Assembly: GCA_016169955.1 (NCBI GenBank)
Contig: JABJUM010000066.1
Location: 248,001-312,000, forward strand
Direction of reading: 5' to 3'
DNA length: 64,000 bases
DNA from: Phytophthora vignae f. sp. vignae
Lineage: Eukaryota; Oomycota; Peronosporomycetes; Peronosporales; Peronosporaceae
Made by a program: the position numbers and the translations under genes. Positions 1-10,317 of this stretch are shown one piece after another. Numbering within the stretch: position 1 is the first letter of the stretch; each line of letters opens with the position of its first letter. The notes under the pieces are model-generated. The model was given only the letters and a program-made list of their open reading frames with translations. It made no database searches and was not told the DNA's origin.

Positions 1-626
1 TGCTGTCCTACATGCTCAAGAGCGGCGTGTGCTCTCAAGTCCAAAGACGAGATGCCTATGGCAAGCCGCTGCCCGTCGCTTGCTGCGAGTTGGGCAGCGG
101 CATGGCCGGACTCGCCAGCTTGGGGCTGCTGGCGCGGCCTCCCGTGTCCCTGCAGCGCGTCGTGGTGACGGACGGCAACCCGCTGTCGGTGAAGAACCTG
201 CAGCTCTGCGTTGAGGAGAACAGGAAGCAGCAGGTGTTCGACGCCCGCAGCCAAGACACAGACATCACGGCGGAGCTGCTGCGCTGGGACAGGGACGCCA
301 CGCTGCGCGAGGACCTGCAGCAGCAGTTCGACCTCGTGTTCGCCAGCGACTGCCTGTTCTTCGAGGAGTTCCACGAGGACCTGGCTCACACCATCAAGAG
401 TCTGTTGCGTCCTGTATCGGGGCGCTGTCTGCTGCTGCAGCCGAGCCGCAATGGCTCCATGGAGCGCTTCTGCGCCATCGCCGCGCGTCACGGCTTCGTT
501 GTCCACAAATCGGAAGACTACGACCCAGAGATCGTCCGAAAGCACGTCACCTACCAGCAAACCCGAGCCGACTACTACGTGCCCGACGTGCACTTCCCCG
601 TCCTCCTAAGTCTCTCGCACTCGTAA
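1..626 (+). CDS. Calmodulin-lysine N-methyltransferase homologue, 3' part
   Basis: Class I SAM-dependent methyltransferase of the METTL21/CaM-KMT family (Methyltransf_16), which trimethylates a lysine of calmodulin. The reading frame is already open at base 1, so the 5' part lies outside the window. Visible motifs in order: the SAM-binding loop CELGSGMAGLASL (motif I), the acidic strand end VVTDGN that would hold the ribose, and FDLVFASDCLFFEEFHEDL followed by a helix matching the post-II segment of CaM-KMT. The C-terminal part (RNGSMERFCAIAARHGF, then EDYDPEI) also follows the family pattern of vertebrate CAMKMT. A lysine methyltransferase is well supported; calmodulin as the substrate is inferred by family. 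Stop codon TAA at 624-626. Confidence 0.75.
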   Translation, partial: LSYMLKSGVCSQVQRRDAYGKPLPVACCELGSGMAGLASLGLLARPPVSLQRVVVTDGNPLSVKNLQLCVEENRKQQVFDARSQDTDITAELLRWDRDATLREDLQQQFDLVFASDCLFFEEFHEDLAHTIKSLLRPVSGRCLLLQPSRNGSMERFCAIAARHGFVVHKSEDYDPEIVRKHVTYQQTRADYYVPDVHFPVLLSLSHS

Positions 627-810
627 AAACGTCTTCCATGTGTCCAAATCTAAACTCGGTGTTGTCCCTATTATACTTTGTAGCCATGTGCGCGGACTAA
701 GTACGATCTAAGAAGGTGTGTATTTCGAGCCAACTCATTCGCTCACTTGAGCTCCTGCTGCTGCATCTGAGGAAGGAAGCGGAGGGCGACGCCCTACAGC
801 GCCGAGAGCA

Positions 811-3715
811 ATGGCACGCCCCTCGTCCACCGGCGTGAGTGAACCCAAGTCGTTTGCTCTGTATTGTCCGCTCCTTAAGATTTCTGCTGGGAAATGGCCG
901 CTAACCTGTTGGTTAACAATGCGCAATGCTTTCTTTACCTACAGCAAGAACTGGGCAACGTGCGCGTGTGCTGCCGCGTGCGCCCGCAGAACGCCAAGGA
1001 GCTCACGATGGCCGCGGCCCAGCGCTGCGTCTTCACGGACCAGGCTACGATCGAAGTCAAGGTGAGAAGGGGAGGAGGCTGAGACGGAGGAACGAAATAC
1101 TCAGATTTATGCCGCATTTGGATGCGTTTTATTCCCTTTGTAGACGAACGAAGGAAGTCCGCAGAAGTTCACGTTCGACCACGTTTTCGGAGAAGAGGAC
1201 AACCAGAAGACGGTGTTTGAGAACGTGGCGCTCCCAGTTGTCCAAGGTACACCACACTCGTGTCAAGAGCTACGTTAGACGGGGGTTAAAAGCTCACTTT
1301 ATTTTGTTTTGTTTCACTACAGATATTATGGACGGCTACAACGCCACCATCTTCGCCTACGGCCAGACGTCCTCGGGTAAGACGTACACGATGGAGGGCG
1401 CCAACATCGACCATCCCGAGCTGCAGGGTATCATCCCGCGCACGGCTACGGAGATCTTCAACAACGTCATGAACGCCGACGAGAACATGGAGTTCATCGT
1501 GAAAGTGAGCTACATTGAGATCTACATGGAGCGCATCCGCGACCTGCTGGATCCGTACAAGTCCAAGGTGAACCTTCAAGTCCGTGAGGACGCGCAGCGA
1601 GGCATCTTTGTCGAGGGAATGACGGAGATGTGTGTGACGAACGATGAGGAGCTACTGGCAGCTATGCGAGCTGGTGCTGCCAACCGTGCTGTGGCTGCGA
1701 CGGGGATGAACGAGGGAAGCTCGCGCAGTCATAGCGTGTTCATGGTGACGCTATTCCAGCGAAACCTTGAGAACCAGGCCACGAAGGCCGGTAAACTGTA
1801 CCTGGTGGATCTTGCTGGTTCTGAGATGGTGCGCAAGACCGGTGCAACAGGCCGACAGCTCGAAGAGGCCAAGACAATCAACAAGTCGCTCTCAGCGTTG
1901 GGCATGGTCATCAACGCACTCACCGACTCCCATATAACGCACGTGCCGTATCGTGACAGTAAGCTCACCCGAGTACTGCAAGAGTCGCTTGGTGGAAACT
2001 CGCGCACAAATCTTATTATCAACGTCTCCCCGAGCAGCTTCAATGCGTCGGAAACGATCTCAACGCTGCGGTTTGGTATGCGTGCCAAGTCGATCAAGAA
2101 TAAGGCCGTGGTGAACGAGCAGCGAAGTGTCGCCGAGTACGAGGCTCTGCTTGCCGCAGCAGAAAAGAAGATCGCGAAACAGCAGACGCATATTATCGCT
2201 CTCGAAGCTCGACTGGCCGGTCGTGAAGCTCCTGATGGCGAAGGAGATGTGGGAGATGTTGCAGGTGTCACAGTGTCCGAAGATACGAAGGTTGCTGAAC
2301 AAGCAGACAGCGCAGAGGGTAGCATCGCTGCTGCAGACATCGAGCTGGACTTGTCGAATCATACGACTATAGAAGCGCCGCCGTCACCTTCAGCGCGTGC
2401 CGGACGTGCGCTAACGGAGCTCCAGGAGAAGGTGACACAGCTGGAAGAAGAGCTGGCCGAAGAGAAGCAGGAATCGATGCGGCGTGGCGAAGAGATTCGC
2501 TTGCTCACGGCGAAGCTCGAAGAGCATGTGCAGGCGCTTGAGACGCAGCGCGTGCTCTCGGAAGAGCTGCAGCGAGTAAAAGAACTCCAGGAGAAGTCGC
2601 TGGAAGAGAAGATTCGCCAGCGCGAGACTTTGTACTCGGAGCTGCGGACAGATTTCGACCGACTCAACTTTGACCACAAGGAGCTGCTGATCCACTCGGA
2701 GACGATTCAGAGCGAGTATGACGCGTTGCTGGCAGAAATGCCGGCGCAAACTGCGGCTGCTGGTGGGAAGCTGGCCGCTGCAGCAGAGAAGATTGCCCAA
2801 GCAGACCAACAGCCGACTGATGACAAGGCACAAGATACTGCAGGTGAAGGTGCTGCAGAGGGTCAGGAGCAGAAATCGGGAGACGAAGCGCCCAAGGAGA
2901 TCTCCGACGGCACGGAGTCGCAGCATTACCTGGATCTGAAGGCCAAGTACACGGCGCTTGAAGCTGAGCTGAGAGAGTACGAAAAGGAGTATCTGGCGCT
3001 GAAGCATGCAACCGATCACGAGAAGGCCCGACTCCAAGAGGACATTGAGCGCAAGGCAGCCCAAATCCGGGAACTCGAGGCACACGCTGACCGCGCAGGT
3101 GCTTCAACCGGTGAGGGCGGCTCGACTCCTTCGTCCCCTACCGGCAGCGCGACCAGCTCCAGTGGCATGTCGGCGCGCGAGCGGCAGCACATGCGCTCCA
3201 TCCAGCAGAAACTCGAGCAGCTCGTCGCTGTCCACCGACAGCTGCTGCGCAAGTACGCGTCGCTGGAGCTGGAGCTGTCGGAGGCCAAGAAGAAGTTGAC
3301 CCTCCGCGACGAGCGCATCAAGCAGGTGGAGGCGAACAACCGCATCATGGCCGGCAACATGCGCGCCCAGGCAGAGAAGCACGTGGAGGAGCTCACACAT
3401 CTGCGCGACCAGATCGCAGACTTCCGCGGCGCTCAGCGCTCGCACTTCGAGGCGCAGCTGAACCACACGAACGCCGCTCTCGTGGCCGCCATGGGGAGCG
3501 CGGGGGACACGGGCGTCATTAAAACCCTTCGTGGTGGCTCCATCTATGGCGGCGACGGCGTGATCCGGCCAATTCGCGGCGGCGGCCGACGCAAGACGCA
3601 GTTGGGCGAAGCAGCTATGGGTTCAGCGGGCGTCGTTGGGGCAACTTCGGGCACCGCCGACGCTGGCGTCCCCTCCTCGGGCTTTTTGACGCGCTTGTTC
3701 GGCAAGACGAACTAA
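811..3715 (+). CDS. Kinesin-1-like heavy chain (plus-end motor), four exons
   Basis: Microtubule motor. Exons inferred from frame and GT-AG borders: 811-834, 945-1061, 1144-1246 and 1323-3715, giving about 878 residues. The N-terminal motor domain has all nucleotide-binding elements: P-loop GQTSSGKT (about residues 95-102), switch I NEGSSRSHS (about 210), switch II VDLAGSE (about 242), and the HVPYRDSKLTRVLQ and NVSPSSFNASET blocks typical of conventional kinesin. The neck and stalk (about residues 400-750) are rich in E, K, Q and L heptads, so a coiled-coil dimer is expected; the tail is basic and Gly-rich. The short first exon codes only for MARPSSTG. The kinesin-1 (KIF5) assignment rests on the AYGQTSSGKTYTMEG segment. 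Light-chain or cargo binding cannot be judged. Confidence 0.9.
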
Positions 3716-4014
3716 CTCCATCAGGAGGATACACGAACTCGAATATCGGCGCTTGCCCACGAGCTTGCGTCGATCTCCAAGCCGGCAGTAGCAGCAGTCG
3801 ATGGATGAATAACCAAAGTAGAACTAAAAAATGCCGCTGCAACTGGAACTTGCCTTTCAACGAGCCATCTCAGATGAAATGGCTACATTGAATCATACAT
3901 TTTTCTAGTCAAACGACTTTTGCAGGTTCTGAACCCTGTCAGAATTGTTGCTTAGTGACCGTTTACCATTCGTGGTTGCCAGTCAAAAAAGCGAGACCAG
4001 AGACTCTGGAAACC

Positions 4015-4248
4015 ATGGCGGCCGTGTACGACGAAGTGGAGATCGAGGACATGGAGTTCGACGCGGAGGAGCAGGTGTACTACTACCCGTGTCCGTGCGG
4101 CGACCGCTTTAGCATCGACCTGGAAGAATTGTACGACGGCGAGGACATCGCCACGTGCCCGAGCTGCTCACTGACGATCCGCATCATCTTCGACGAGGAA
4201 AACCTACCGGAGTTAAAGGAGGAGGAGGAGGAAGAAGACGCCGAGTGA
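4015..4248 (+). CDS. DPH3: DPH3/KTI11, CSL zinc-finger protein
   Basis: A 77-residue acidic protein with the complete CSL zinc finger: YYYPCPCGDRF, then DIATCPSCSLTIRIIF, so four Cys bind one metal. DPH3 is the electron carrier for the radical-SAM step of diphthamide synthesis on eEF2 and also serves Elongator-dependent tRNA wobble modification. The length equals that of yeast Kti11. The start at 4015 (MAAVYDEVEIED) is chosen because it matches the conserved N-terminus; a frame opens further upstream at 3955 but is unlike the family. The tail ends in an Asp/Glu run. Intronless, about 300 nt downstream of the kinesin gene on the same strand. Confidence 0.9.
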   Translation: MAAVYDEVEIEDMEFDAEEQVYYYPCPCGDRFSIDLEELYDGEDIATCPSCSLTIRIIFDEENLPELKEEEEEEDAE

Positions 4249-4316
4249 GCAGATACAGTTTTTCTCCGCTGTAAATTAAGATATCGAGTGACTGAAACCA
4301 AGTTGAGGAAGTTGTA

Positions 4317-5383
4317 TTACTCGTCAAATTGTCCGAATGGAGGATGCTGTTCTCGATGGTGTTGCCCGTGACCGTGAGTCCGTCCACGGTGGTGGAGAGT
4401 TCTGCTCGGGACCCCCGAGCGAGCCGATGGAGATGCCGTGCGAGCCGCAGCCGTAATTGTCGCTGAAAACGGTGTTGGTGCTGGACTGCATGGCGAGGCA
4501 GTCGTCCTGGTTGTAGATGCGGTTCTTGGAGATCGTGATGTGGTCGTTCTTGCTGAGGTCGAAGCCGTCTGTGTTTTGGGCGACACCGTTGCCCGCCGTG
4601 GTGTTGAGAGTGAGGCCGGTGTAGTTGGAGTTTCCGACGCTGAAGGTTCGGCAAGGCACGTTGAGCAGGGTGAAGCCCGAGAGCGTCGAGTGGGCCACCT
4701 TGTAGATCTTGAAGAAGACGGGCTTGTCGACCTTCTGTCCCAGGGGCCAGTAGTAAGCCCCCTGTCCGTCGAGCGTGCCGGGTCCGGAGATGGTGAGGTT
4801 GTTTCCTTGCAGCTTGACGAGCGGGCCATCCCACAACTACAAGGAGGAGAGATATTAGATGGGGTCAAGGGGGTATAACTGTGTGAGGGGTGCTCGTATT
4901 TTCACCTTGGTGCCGAAAGTGGAGGTTCCCTTGAACGAAACCTTGGCGTAGTCCTGCAACTTGGTCAAGTTGAGCGTCACACCGGGTGGCACTCGGAGTG
5001 AGTCGACGGTGATGCTGTCGCACTTCGTCACATCGGTGTTGTTGATGTAGTCCCCGGTGAGGACGCAGTCGCCCTTGAGGACAGGCGGAGTTTGCGATCC
5101 GTCAGAGCTCGTGAAGTTTTGGTCAGGGGTGTTCTGCCCTGGGTTGTTTTGGTCACGGTTGTCCTTGCTGGGGCTGGATGGTGTTGGGACGCATCGGTTC
5201 TGCTTGATCCTGTCTGGTCACCGCCGCCATTCTGAACGACACCTTGCTTGCCGCTGGAGCTGGAGTCAACACTAGTCTGGGGGAACCCAGGGTCGCAGTT
5301 GTCAGACTGCAGTGTGCTGCGTCGGCGATTGTGGTGCTAGCCACCAGTAGAGAAACGGCGAAGATGGTGGAGAAAAGCTTCAT
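4317..5383 (-). pseudogene. Secreted polygalacturonase (GH28), truncated and frameshifted
   Basis: Endo-polygalacturonases cleave pectin in plant cell walls. The gene begins at 5383 with a clear signal peptide (MKLFSTIFAVSLLVASTTIADA). One intron fits GT-AG borders at 4837-4905 and joins FGTK to LWDGPLVKLQGNN. The GH28 catalytic motifs NTDGFDLS, NQDDCLA and CGSHGISIGSLGG are present. The frame then shifts, and the sequence reading TVDGLTVTGNTIENS ends without the family's RIK motif, so the C-terminal side of the beta-helix is lost. There is also a frame break in the Ser/Thr-rich linker after the signal peptide. I read this as a pseudogene; a missed intron in the linker could explain part of it, but not the missing RIK end. 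Confidence 0.75.
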
Positions 5384-6605
5384 GGTGCTTGCTACCGAGA
5401 CGGAGAAGAATGCGAAGTGAGGTCCAGGCGAACGGCCATTTCATCCGATACAAGCGCAAGAGCAATAAATGGGATCGGCTTGACTTGTCGTCGCGTGCAG
5501 CTCAGTGTCCGTTCGCGTCGAGCGTTTTTACATTACCACTCAAGGTTCACGGCATGTCTCCGAGGCGATTGTAGGCATTTGTGGTGAGCACGCGCGCGTG
5601 GAGTGGTGAGGCGGGCTCTCCTGCATCCAGAAGCGATGCTGGGTTATCTTACCTAACATGTAAAACTTCCTGTACTAAGTACTCACTCCTGATGTAAGGT
5701 TTGGCTTGATGACACTTATGTCCACGGCGAGTACGGCAAGATTAACCGTGCATTGAGCTCCCTCGATCGATATATGTTGCCCAGTATTGGTTATACTGCA
5801 CCGATCCAGAAACGTAATTTGCGGTGAAGTTTGTCGGCACGTGTACATTTCCACACAGTGCCGGCATCGATACGTGTGAACGCGAAGTCAGATTTCTGGC
5901 TCTCCAGCATTCACGCGTTTCCTGGATGTGCTCAAGCACAAACGAAATCCTCAGATCTGTTGGCGACTACGTTGTTGAGCGATGCAGTTTGCAGGCCCAG
6001 GGAGCCTTCGGTCGTCTTGAAAGCAGATCTTGGCGCAGGTTGAGGGACACATCAGCCGCCCCATTGCCACTTCAATCGCGTCCTTCATTCATCGCTTTGA
6101 GCCGTGGGCGAGACCCGATGAACGGCTATACAGAAGACGACCCGCCAGCAGATCCGCGCCCAGTGACACACCCCTGGAAGTGGCGACAATAGCAGGTCAG
6201 TCTCGGGTCAACGGAGGTGAGACGGTGATCGAGAGCTCATTGCCATACTCGTGCCATTCGCGTTCACGGAGCCAATTCACAAAGCCGCATAAAAAACCAC
6301 CTTTCAGTCCCGTTGCCGTTGATATGACCGAGCTTAAATCTTGCTCATTCTACTAATGTACACACTCTTCACTTGTATGGCTTGGATTGGCACCTCATGT
6401 TCTTCTCCTCATTTCTTCGCAATACATTCGTACTGCTTCTCTTCTCCTGTTTCTTCTAGGGTGATCATGCCGGGCTCGGCGTCCTTGCAAAATCGGAAAG
6501 ATGATGGCACTCAATGGACTCATATATCGTCGAAGTGTACTCGAGGTGTAGCTCCCTGTATTAACTATGCATACGCAGCAATGTATCGAATCCTAGTCGG
6601 GGCTT
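5384..6605. other. Intergenic, no supported gene
   Basis: About 1.2 kb between the polygalacturonase remnant and the Rab-like gene. It has only short open frames with no family signature. The right part should contain the 3' region of the minus-strand GTPase gene, and the left part the promoter of the minus-strand polygalacturonase. Confidence 0.4.
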
Positions 6606-7699
6606 TCAGCAGCACGGGCCACCCGCTTCTGCCTGTTTTGTGTCATGGAGGAGGAAGGCCTTGCCACTGGGCTTCGACGCACCCGCCTCCATATCCTTCG
6701 ACCGAGCGTAGATCCGAAGCAGCAGCGCCTCGAGCGCCTGAGAAATGGTTTTCACTTCTATCGTGGGTTCGTACTCCAGCTTTTGTTTATCGGGCTCCGT
6801 CTTCAAGAACTCGGGCAGCCCTTGAATCGCCAAGCCTTGGATGGTCAACCCCTGGCTTGGAACGACCTTCTCGGTGAGTTCAAATAGCTCGGCACTGTTG
6901 TCACGCGCGGACGTCCGCGCGTACATGAGGCTGTTGGCTATCCGGAAAGGGGTCACATCCTTCGGCTTGGCCTCGTACAGCCAGCCGAGACCGTCCTTGG
7001 GGTCCTTGAAGACGGTCTCGCCCAGAGCTTTCATGACGACATCCTCCTGCACGATCTCCTTCTTGTTGACCGACCGCTCCTTGAGCTTGTCGACCTTGTT
7101 CCCCACGAGCATGACCGCCGCGAGCAGTGACGGATCCGAGTTGTTCTTGAGCGCGGTCAGCCACTGGCATCCGGTCTCACCTGGCCAAATGTCCTTGAAG
7201 GTGCTCTTCTCACTCACGTCGTACACGATCAGCGCACCTGCAACAGTGCACCATAGTTGAGCATTTATGTCATGGCTCATCGGCTAAGGTAAACCTACCG
7301 TTTGCACGTCTGTAGTGAGAGCTGGAGATGGCCTGGAACCTCTCCTGTCCTGCAGTATCCCACACCTGAGCACGGATGAATTGGTTGGGCTCGCCGAATT
7401 TCCAGTCGGGGCGCTGCACTTTGACTGCGTCATCAGCATCGAACGTGTAGAACCGTAAGAAACACTACCAAGAGCAAGCTCCTGAACCGAAACACAAGAG
7501 CTGCCGTGTTACCTGTGACGAACTCGGGTTGAAGTGTCGGCGGGCTGCGCTCATCAAACTGATCGCCACGAGCCGCAACGGAGAGCAGGTTGGTCTTCCC
7601 GACCGCCTTTGTGCCGATGATGATCACCTTGTAGAGGAATTCGTTCTTGGTGGGGGACGCGCTGCTGCTCTTGGACGGAGATGCGGGCGGGGACTGCAT
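6606..7699 (-). CDS. Rab-like small GTPase with extended C-terminal half, three exons
   Basis: Membrane-traffic GTPase. Exons on the minus strand are 7699-7513, 7424-7299 and 7237-6606, giving about 314 residues with consistent phase. G-motifs: GTKAVGKTNLL (P-loop), WDTAGQERF (G3), GNKVDKL (G4), and ARTSARD at the G5 position. The protein ends in GGPCC, a typical double-cysteine geranylgeranylation signal, so membrane attachment is expected. It is longer than usual Rabs (about 200 aa). The extra length lies between G4 and G5 (VNKKEIVQEDVVMKALGETVFKD...) and in a long tail before the CC end. ATG 7699 (MQSPPASPSKSSS) is the first true Met, preceding a Ser/Pro-rich N-terminus. The subfamily is not certain; a Rab11/Rab2-like switch region is all I can see. 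Confidence 0.85.
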
Positions 7700-8172
7700 T
7701 GTCGTCGGATGCGTCGCTCCTAGCTGCCAGTTGCCTGAGGGAGATGGCAACACGAATGCGTCCTGGTTGCGCGTCGGTTAATCTCGCTCGAGGCAAATTG
7801 TGAGCAGTGAGCTGTGGGCGGCAGACTTGCCCGAGGCCGGTCTTATCTTAGACACCGAACCGGAAATAGCCTCAGCAATAATACCACAACGCGCGCCCTC
7901 CTCTCCGTCCTCGTCCTGGTCTTGATCTCACCCTCGCAGTAGCTCAATGGTTGCCATCTTCACATCAGCATCAAGGTGGCAACTGCTCAGCCTTGAGAGG
8001 GACGGCATGCACTTCAAGTTGTGCACACGTCACAGATATTCTATTTCCCAGTCCCATGTATTCCCCTCAGTTTATGCATGTTGACAGTGGTCGACTCGGA
8101 TTGGCTGAAATCCACGCGGGCGCATACGGACCGCCCGTCCTGCAGAGACACAAGCTGGAATCGATCGCCGCC
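7700..8172. other. Divergent promoter region
   Basis: About 470 bp between the Rab-like gene (minus) and the complex I subunit gene (plus), which are transcribed away from each other. No coding signal recognised. It probably holds both promoters. Confidence 0.4.
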
Positions 8173-8589
8173 ATGAGTGACGCCGCCCCCGCCCGTGACC
8201 CGCGCGAGCCGCGCTTCCCCGTGATCGTCAAGCACCCGACCTTCGACGACGTGAAGGCAAACTTCAATGCGGGCGACTACACGCGGTTTCTCGGCGTCAC
8301 CGCCTTCTCCTTCCCCGCCGGCTACGTCTTCGGTGCGTCAACATCCACAGCTCCAACGGGCCATAGGCAATGGGACTGACTCACTATGTATATGCTTGTG
8401 TGTTTGTCGCGACCGACTGCAGGCCTGAAGCTGCACCGTCACGTGGCGGTGCCCTCCATGGTGGTCACGGGCGTGTTGGGCTCGCTCGGCGGCTTCCTGT
8501 GGGCCTTCCAGAACTCGTCCTTCCGCCTGCAGGGCTACAAGGCCAACCCGGTCGAGGTGAAGCAGTACATCACGAGCAAGGAGCAGTAA
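8173..8589 (+). CDS. Complex I 21-kDa-subunit-like protein (NADH-u_ox-rdase family), two exons
   Basis: Exons 8173-8332 and 8423-8589 encode about 108 residues. The N-terminal part reads RFPVIVKHPTFDDVKANFNAGDYTRF. This follows the pattern of the mitochondrial complex I 21-kDa subunit family found in fungi and plants (Pro-Val-Ile, HPTF, then a DY motif), an accessory subunit of the inner membrane. A hydrophobic stretch VAVPSMVVTGVLGSLGGFLWAF in exon 2 fits a transmembrane helix, and there is another short hydrophobic segment in FLGVTAFSFPAGYVFG across the splice site. No cleavable signal peptide is seen. Assignment is by pattern recognition, moderately sure. Confidence 0.6.
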
Positions 8590-9642
8590 GCGCGTTACGA
8601 CCTCTCGGCTGCAGCTCCTCTGTTCGCAGGGTAGCGCTGAAGACGGAGGAGACCTTTTACTACTACACGTTCACACAAAGAGCCATAAAAATATAGGACA
8701 CGAGTGCTTTCAACCACAGGCGTTTTTGGACTAGACCGCCTTCTGGGGATGCACTTAACGCACAGTGAACACAGCAGCACTGGTAAGAGATCGATGCCCC
8801 CCGACTGGGTCATGTCGCCGTGAAGTCATTGTCTCCACCGCCAGAAAAACTCCCAAACATCATAGCTATTGTGAAGTAGCGTTAGGATATGTGGACCACA
8901 CCATCTCCAATGAAGTAACACACCGCAGCCAATGGCTTCCCGAAGTCCGCCGCCGTTGACTGCGGCCAGCCATTAGCGAATCCCCTCGACGACACCATGG
9001 AGCACGTTGACCAGGTACCTGTCGCCTCCTGAATGAACCCCCAACACGGACGCAGCCAACAGGACAGGACAGGAAGGAAGAACGATGCAAGCTGAAAGCT
9101 GGTGGTAAGCGGCGGCGCCTGGCGCTTCAGAAGGCGGGGAAAAGGAGGGAGTTCGACGGTCTCGCAGCGGTCGGAGCTGGTGGCTGGCTGGTGGTTGCCA
9201 GAAGGAATTGGCGGAGGAAGCCCTGAAGGAGCTGGCTAGCTAGTTGGTGAGGTGATGGCTCACCAAGGCTGTAACCCACACACGCATTCTCTCTAATGAG
9301 TGTGAAGCGTGCTGAGTCCGTGGAGAAGGTCGTAGCATCAGTTAACATTCTCCTTCATCCACCTAAGGGCCTTGTGGATACATGGGTTGGAGGGGATGTA
9401 TGCTGGTGTTTTTGCTATCTTCTTCGTGGACTGCGAGAACGACCCGAACGATTGACAAAATTCAACCGACTCATCATCGGCAGGACCCCTTTGAGCCTTT
9501 CTGGGCGAACGTAGACGCTGTCTGCTACTAACCGGACTGCAGCAGCGAGTGTCCACTCCTGCCTTGTCCTGCTTGGCTTGTTACTATCTCTCAGGACACC
9601 AGATACTGATTATGTATGAACCTTTGTCGTTGCTGATCACAG
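8590..9642. other. Intergenic plus unresolved 5' part of the S11 gene
   Basis: About 1 kb. The ribosomal protein S11 gene must have its start codon and first residues in a small 5' exon here, because the first recognisable exon begins in phase at 9643 after a CACAG acceptor. I could not identify that exon with confidence. Candidate ATGs near 9084 and 9254 do not splice in frame to a plausible N-terminus. No other gene seen. Confidence 0.4.
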
Positions 9643-10104
9643 ACTGAGAAGGCCTACCAGAAGCAGCAGGGCGTGTTCCTTGCCAGCAAGAAGTTCGCCG
9701 GCAAGAAGAAGGGCCCCCGCTTCTACAAGGAGGTGGGCCTGGGCTTCAAGACCCCCAAGAGCGCCATCGAGGGCCAGTACGTGGACAAGAAGTGCCCGTT
9801 CACCGGCAACATCTCGATCCGCGGCCGTATCCTCAAGGGCGTCGTCCTCTCGACCAAGATGAAGCGCACGATCATCGTGCGTCGCGACTACCTGCACTTC
9901 GTCAAGAAGTACAAGCGTTTCGAGAAGCGCCACAAGAACGTGGCCGCCCACCTGTCGCCCGCCTTCCGCGTGAAGGAGGGTGACGTCGTCACCATCGGCC
10001 AGTGCCGCCCGCTCGCCAAGACGGTGCGCTTCAACGTGCTGGAGGTCGAGCCCGCCTCGGAGACCAAGCCCATCAACGTGCGCAAGCAGTTCCGCCAGTT
10101 CTAA
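9643..10104 (+). CDS. RPS11: 40S ribosomal protein S11 (uS17), main exon
   Basis: Component of the small ribosomal subunit binding 18S rRNA. The exon encodes about 153 residues covering nearly the whole protein. It starts at TEKAYQKQQGVF, which in eukaryotic S11 lies four or five residues after the initiator Met. Diagnostic blocks: CPFTGNISIRGRILKG, TKMKRTIIVRRDYLHFVKKYKRFEKRHKN, and GDVVTIGQCRPLAKTVRFNVLEV. The upstream acceptor CACAG at 9638-9642 implies a small 5' exon, usual for ribosomal protein genes. Strong C/G codon bias in third positions fits high expression. Confidence 0.93.
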   Translation, partial: TEKAYQKQQGVFLASKKFAGKKKGPRFYKEVGLGFKTPKSAIEGQYVDKKCPFTGNISIRGRILKGVVLSTKMKRTIIVRRDYLHFVKKYKRFEKRHKNVAAHLSPAFRVKEGDVVTIGQCRPLAKTVRFNVLEVEPASETKPINVRKQFRQF

Positions 10105-10317
10105 GTGCTCGGTCTGTGGTCCGCTAAGGCTGCTAAGCCCATGAGCCTCTTCATGTGCTAAAGCTAATACACCAACCGCTCCTGATCTGAACGGGGAATC
10201 CATTTAGTCTCTTCTTGCCTGATGAATGAATGGGCTTAGTATTGGAATTAAACGGTCGTGCACCAGAGGGTCGTTCCTTTCATTGGACTATTGCAGGATC
10301 GATATCATCGCTGGACC

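Noticed and set aside
4438..4878. Plus-strand frame of 146 codons
   Set aside because: Antisense to the polygalacturonase exon and intron; Val/Gly/Glu-rich with no domain.
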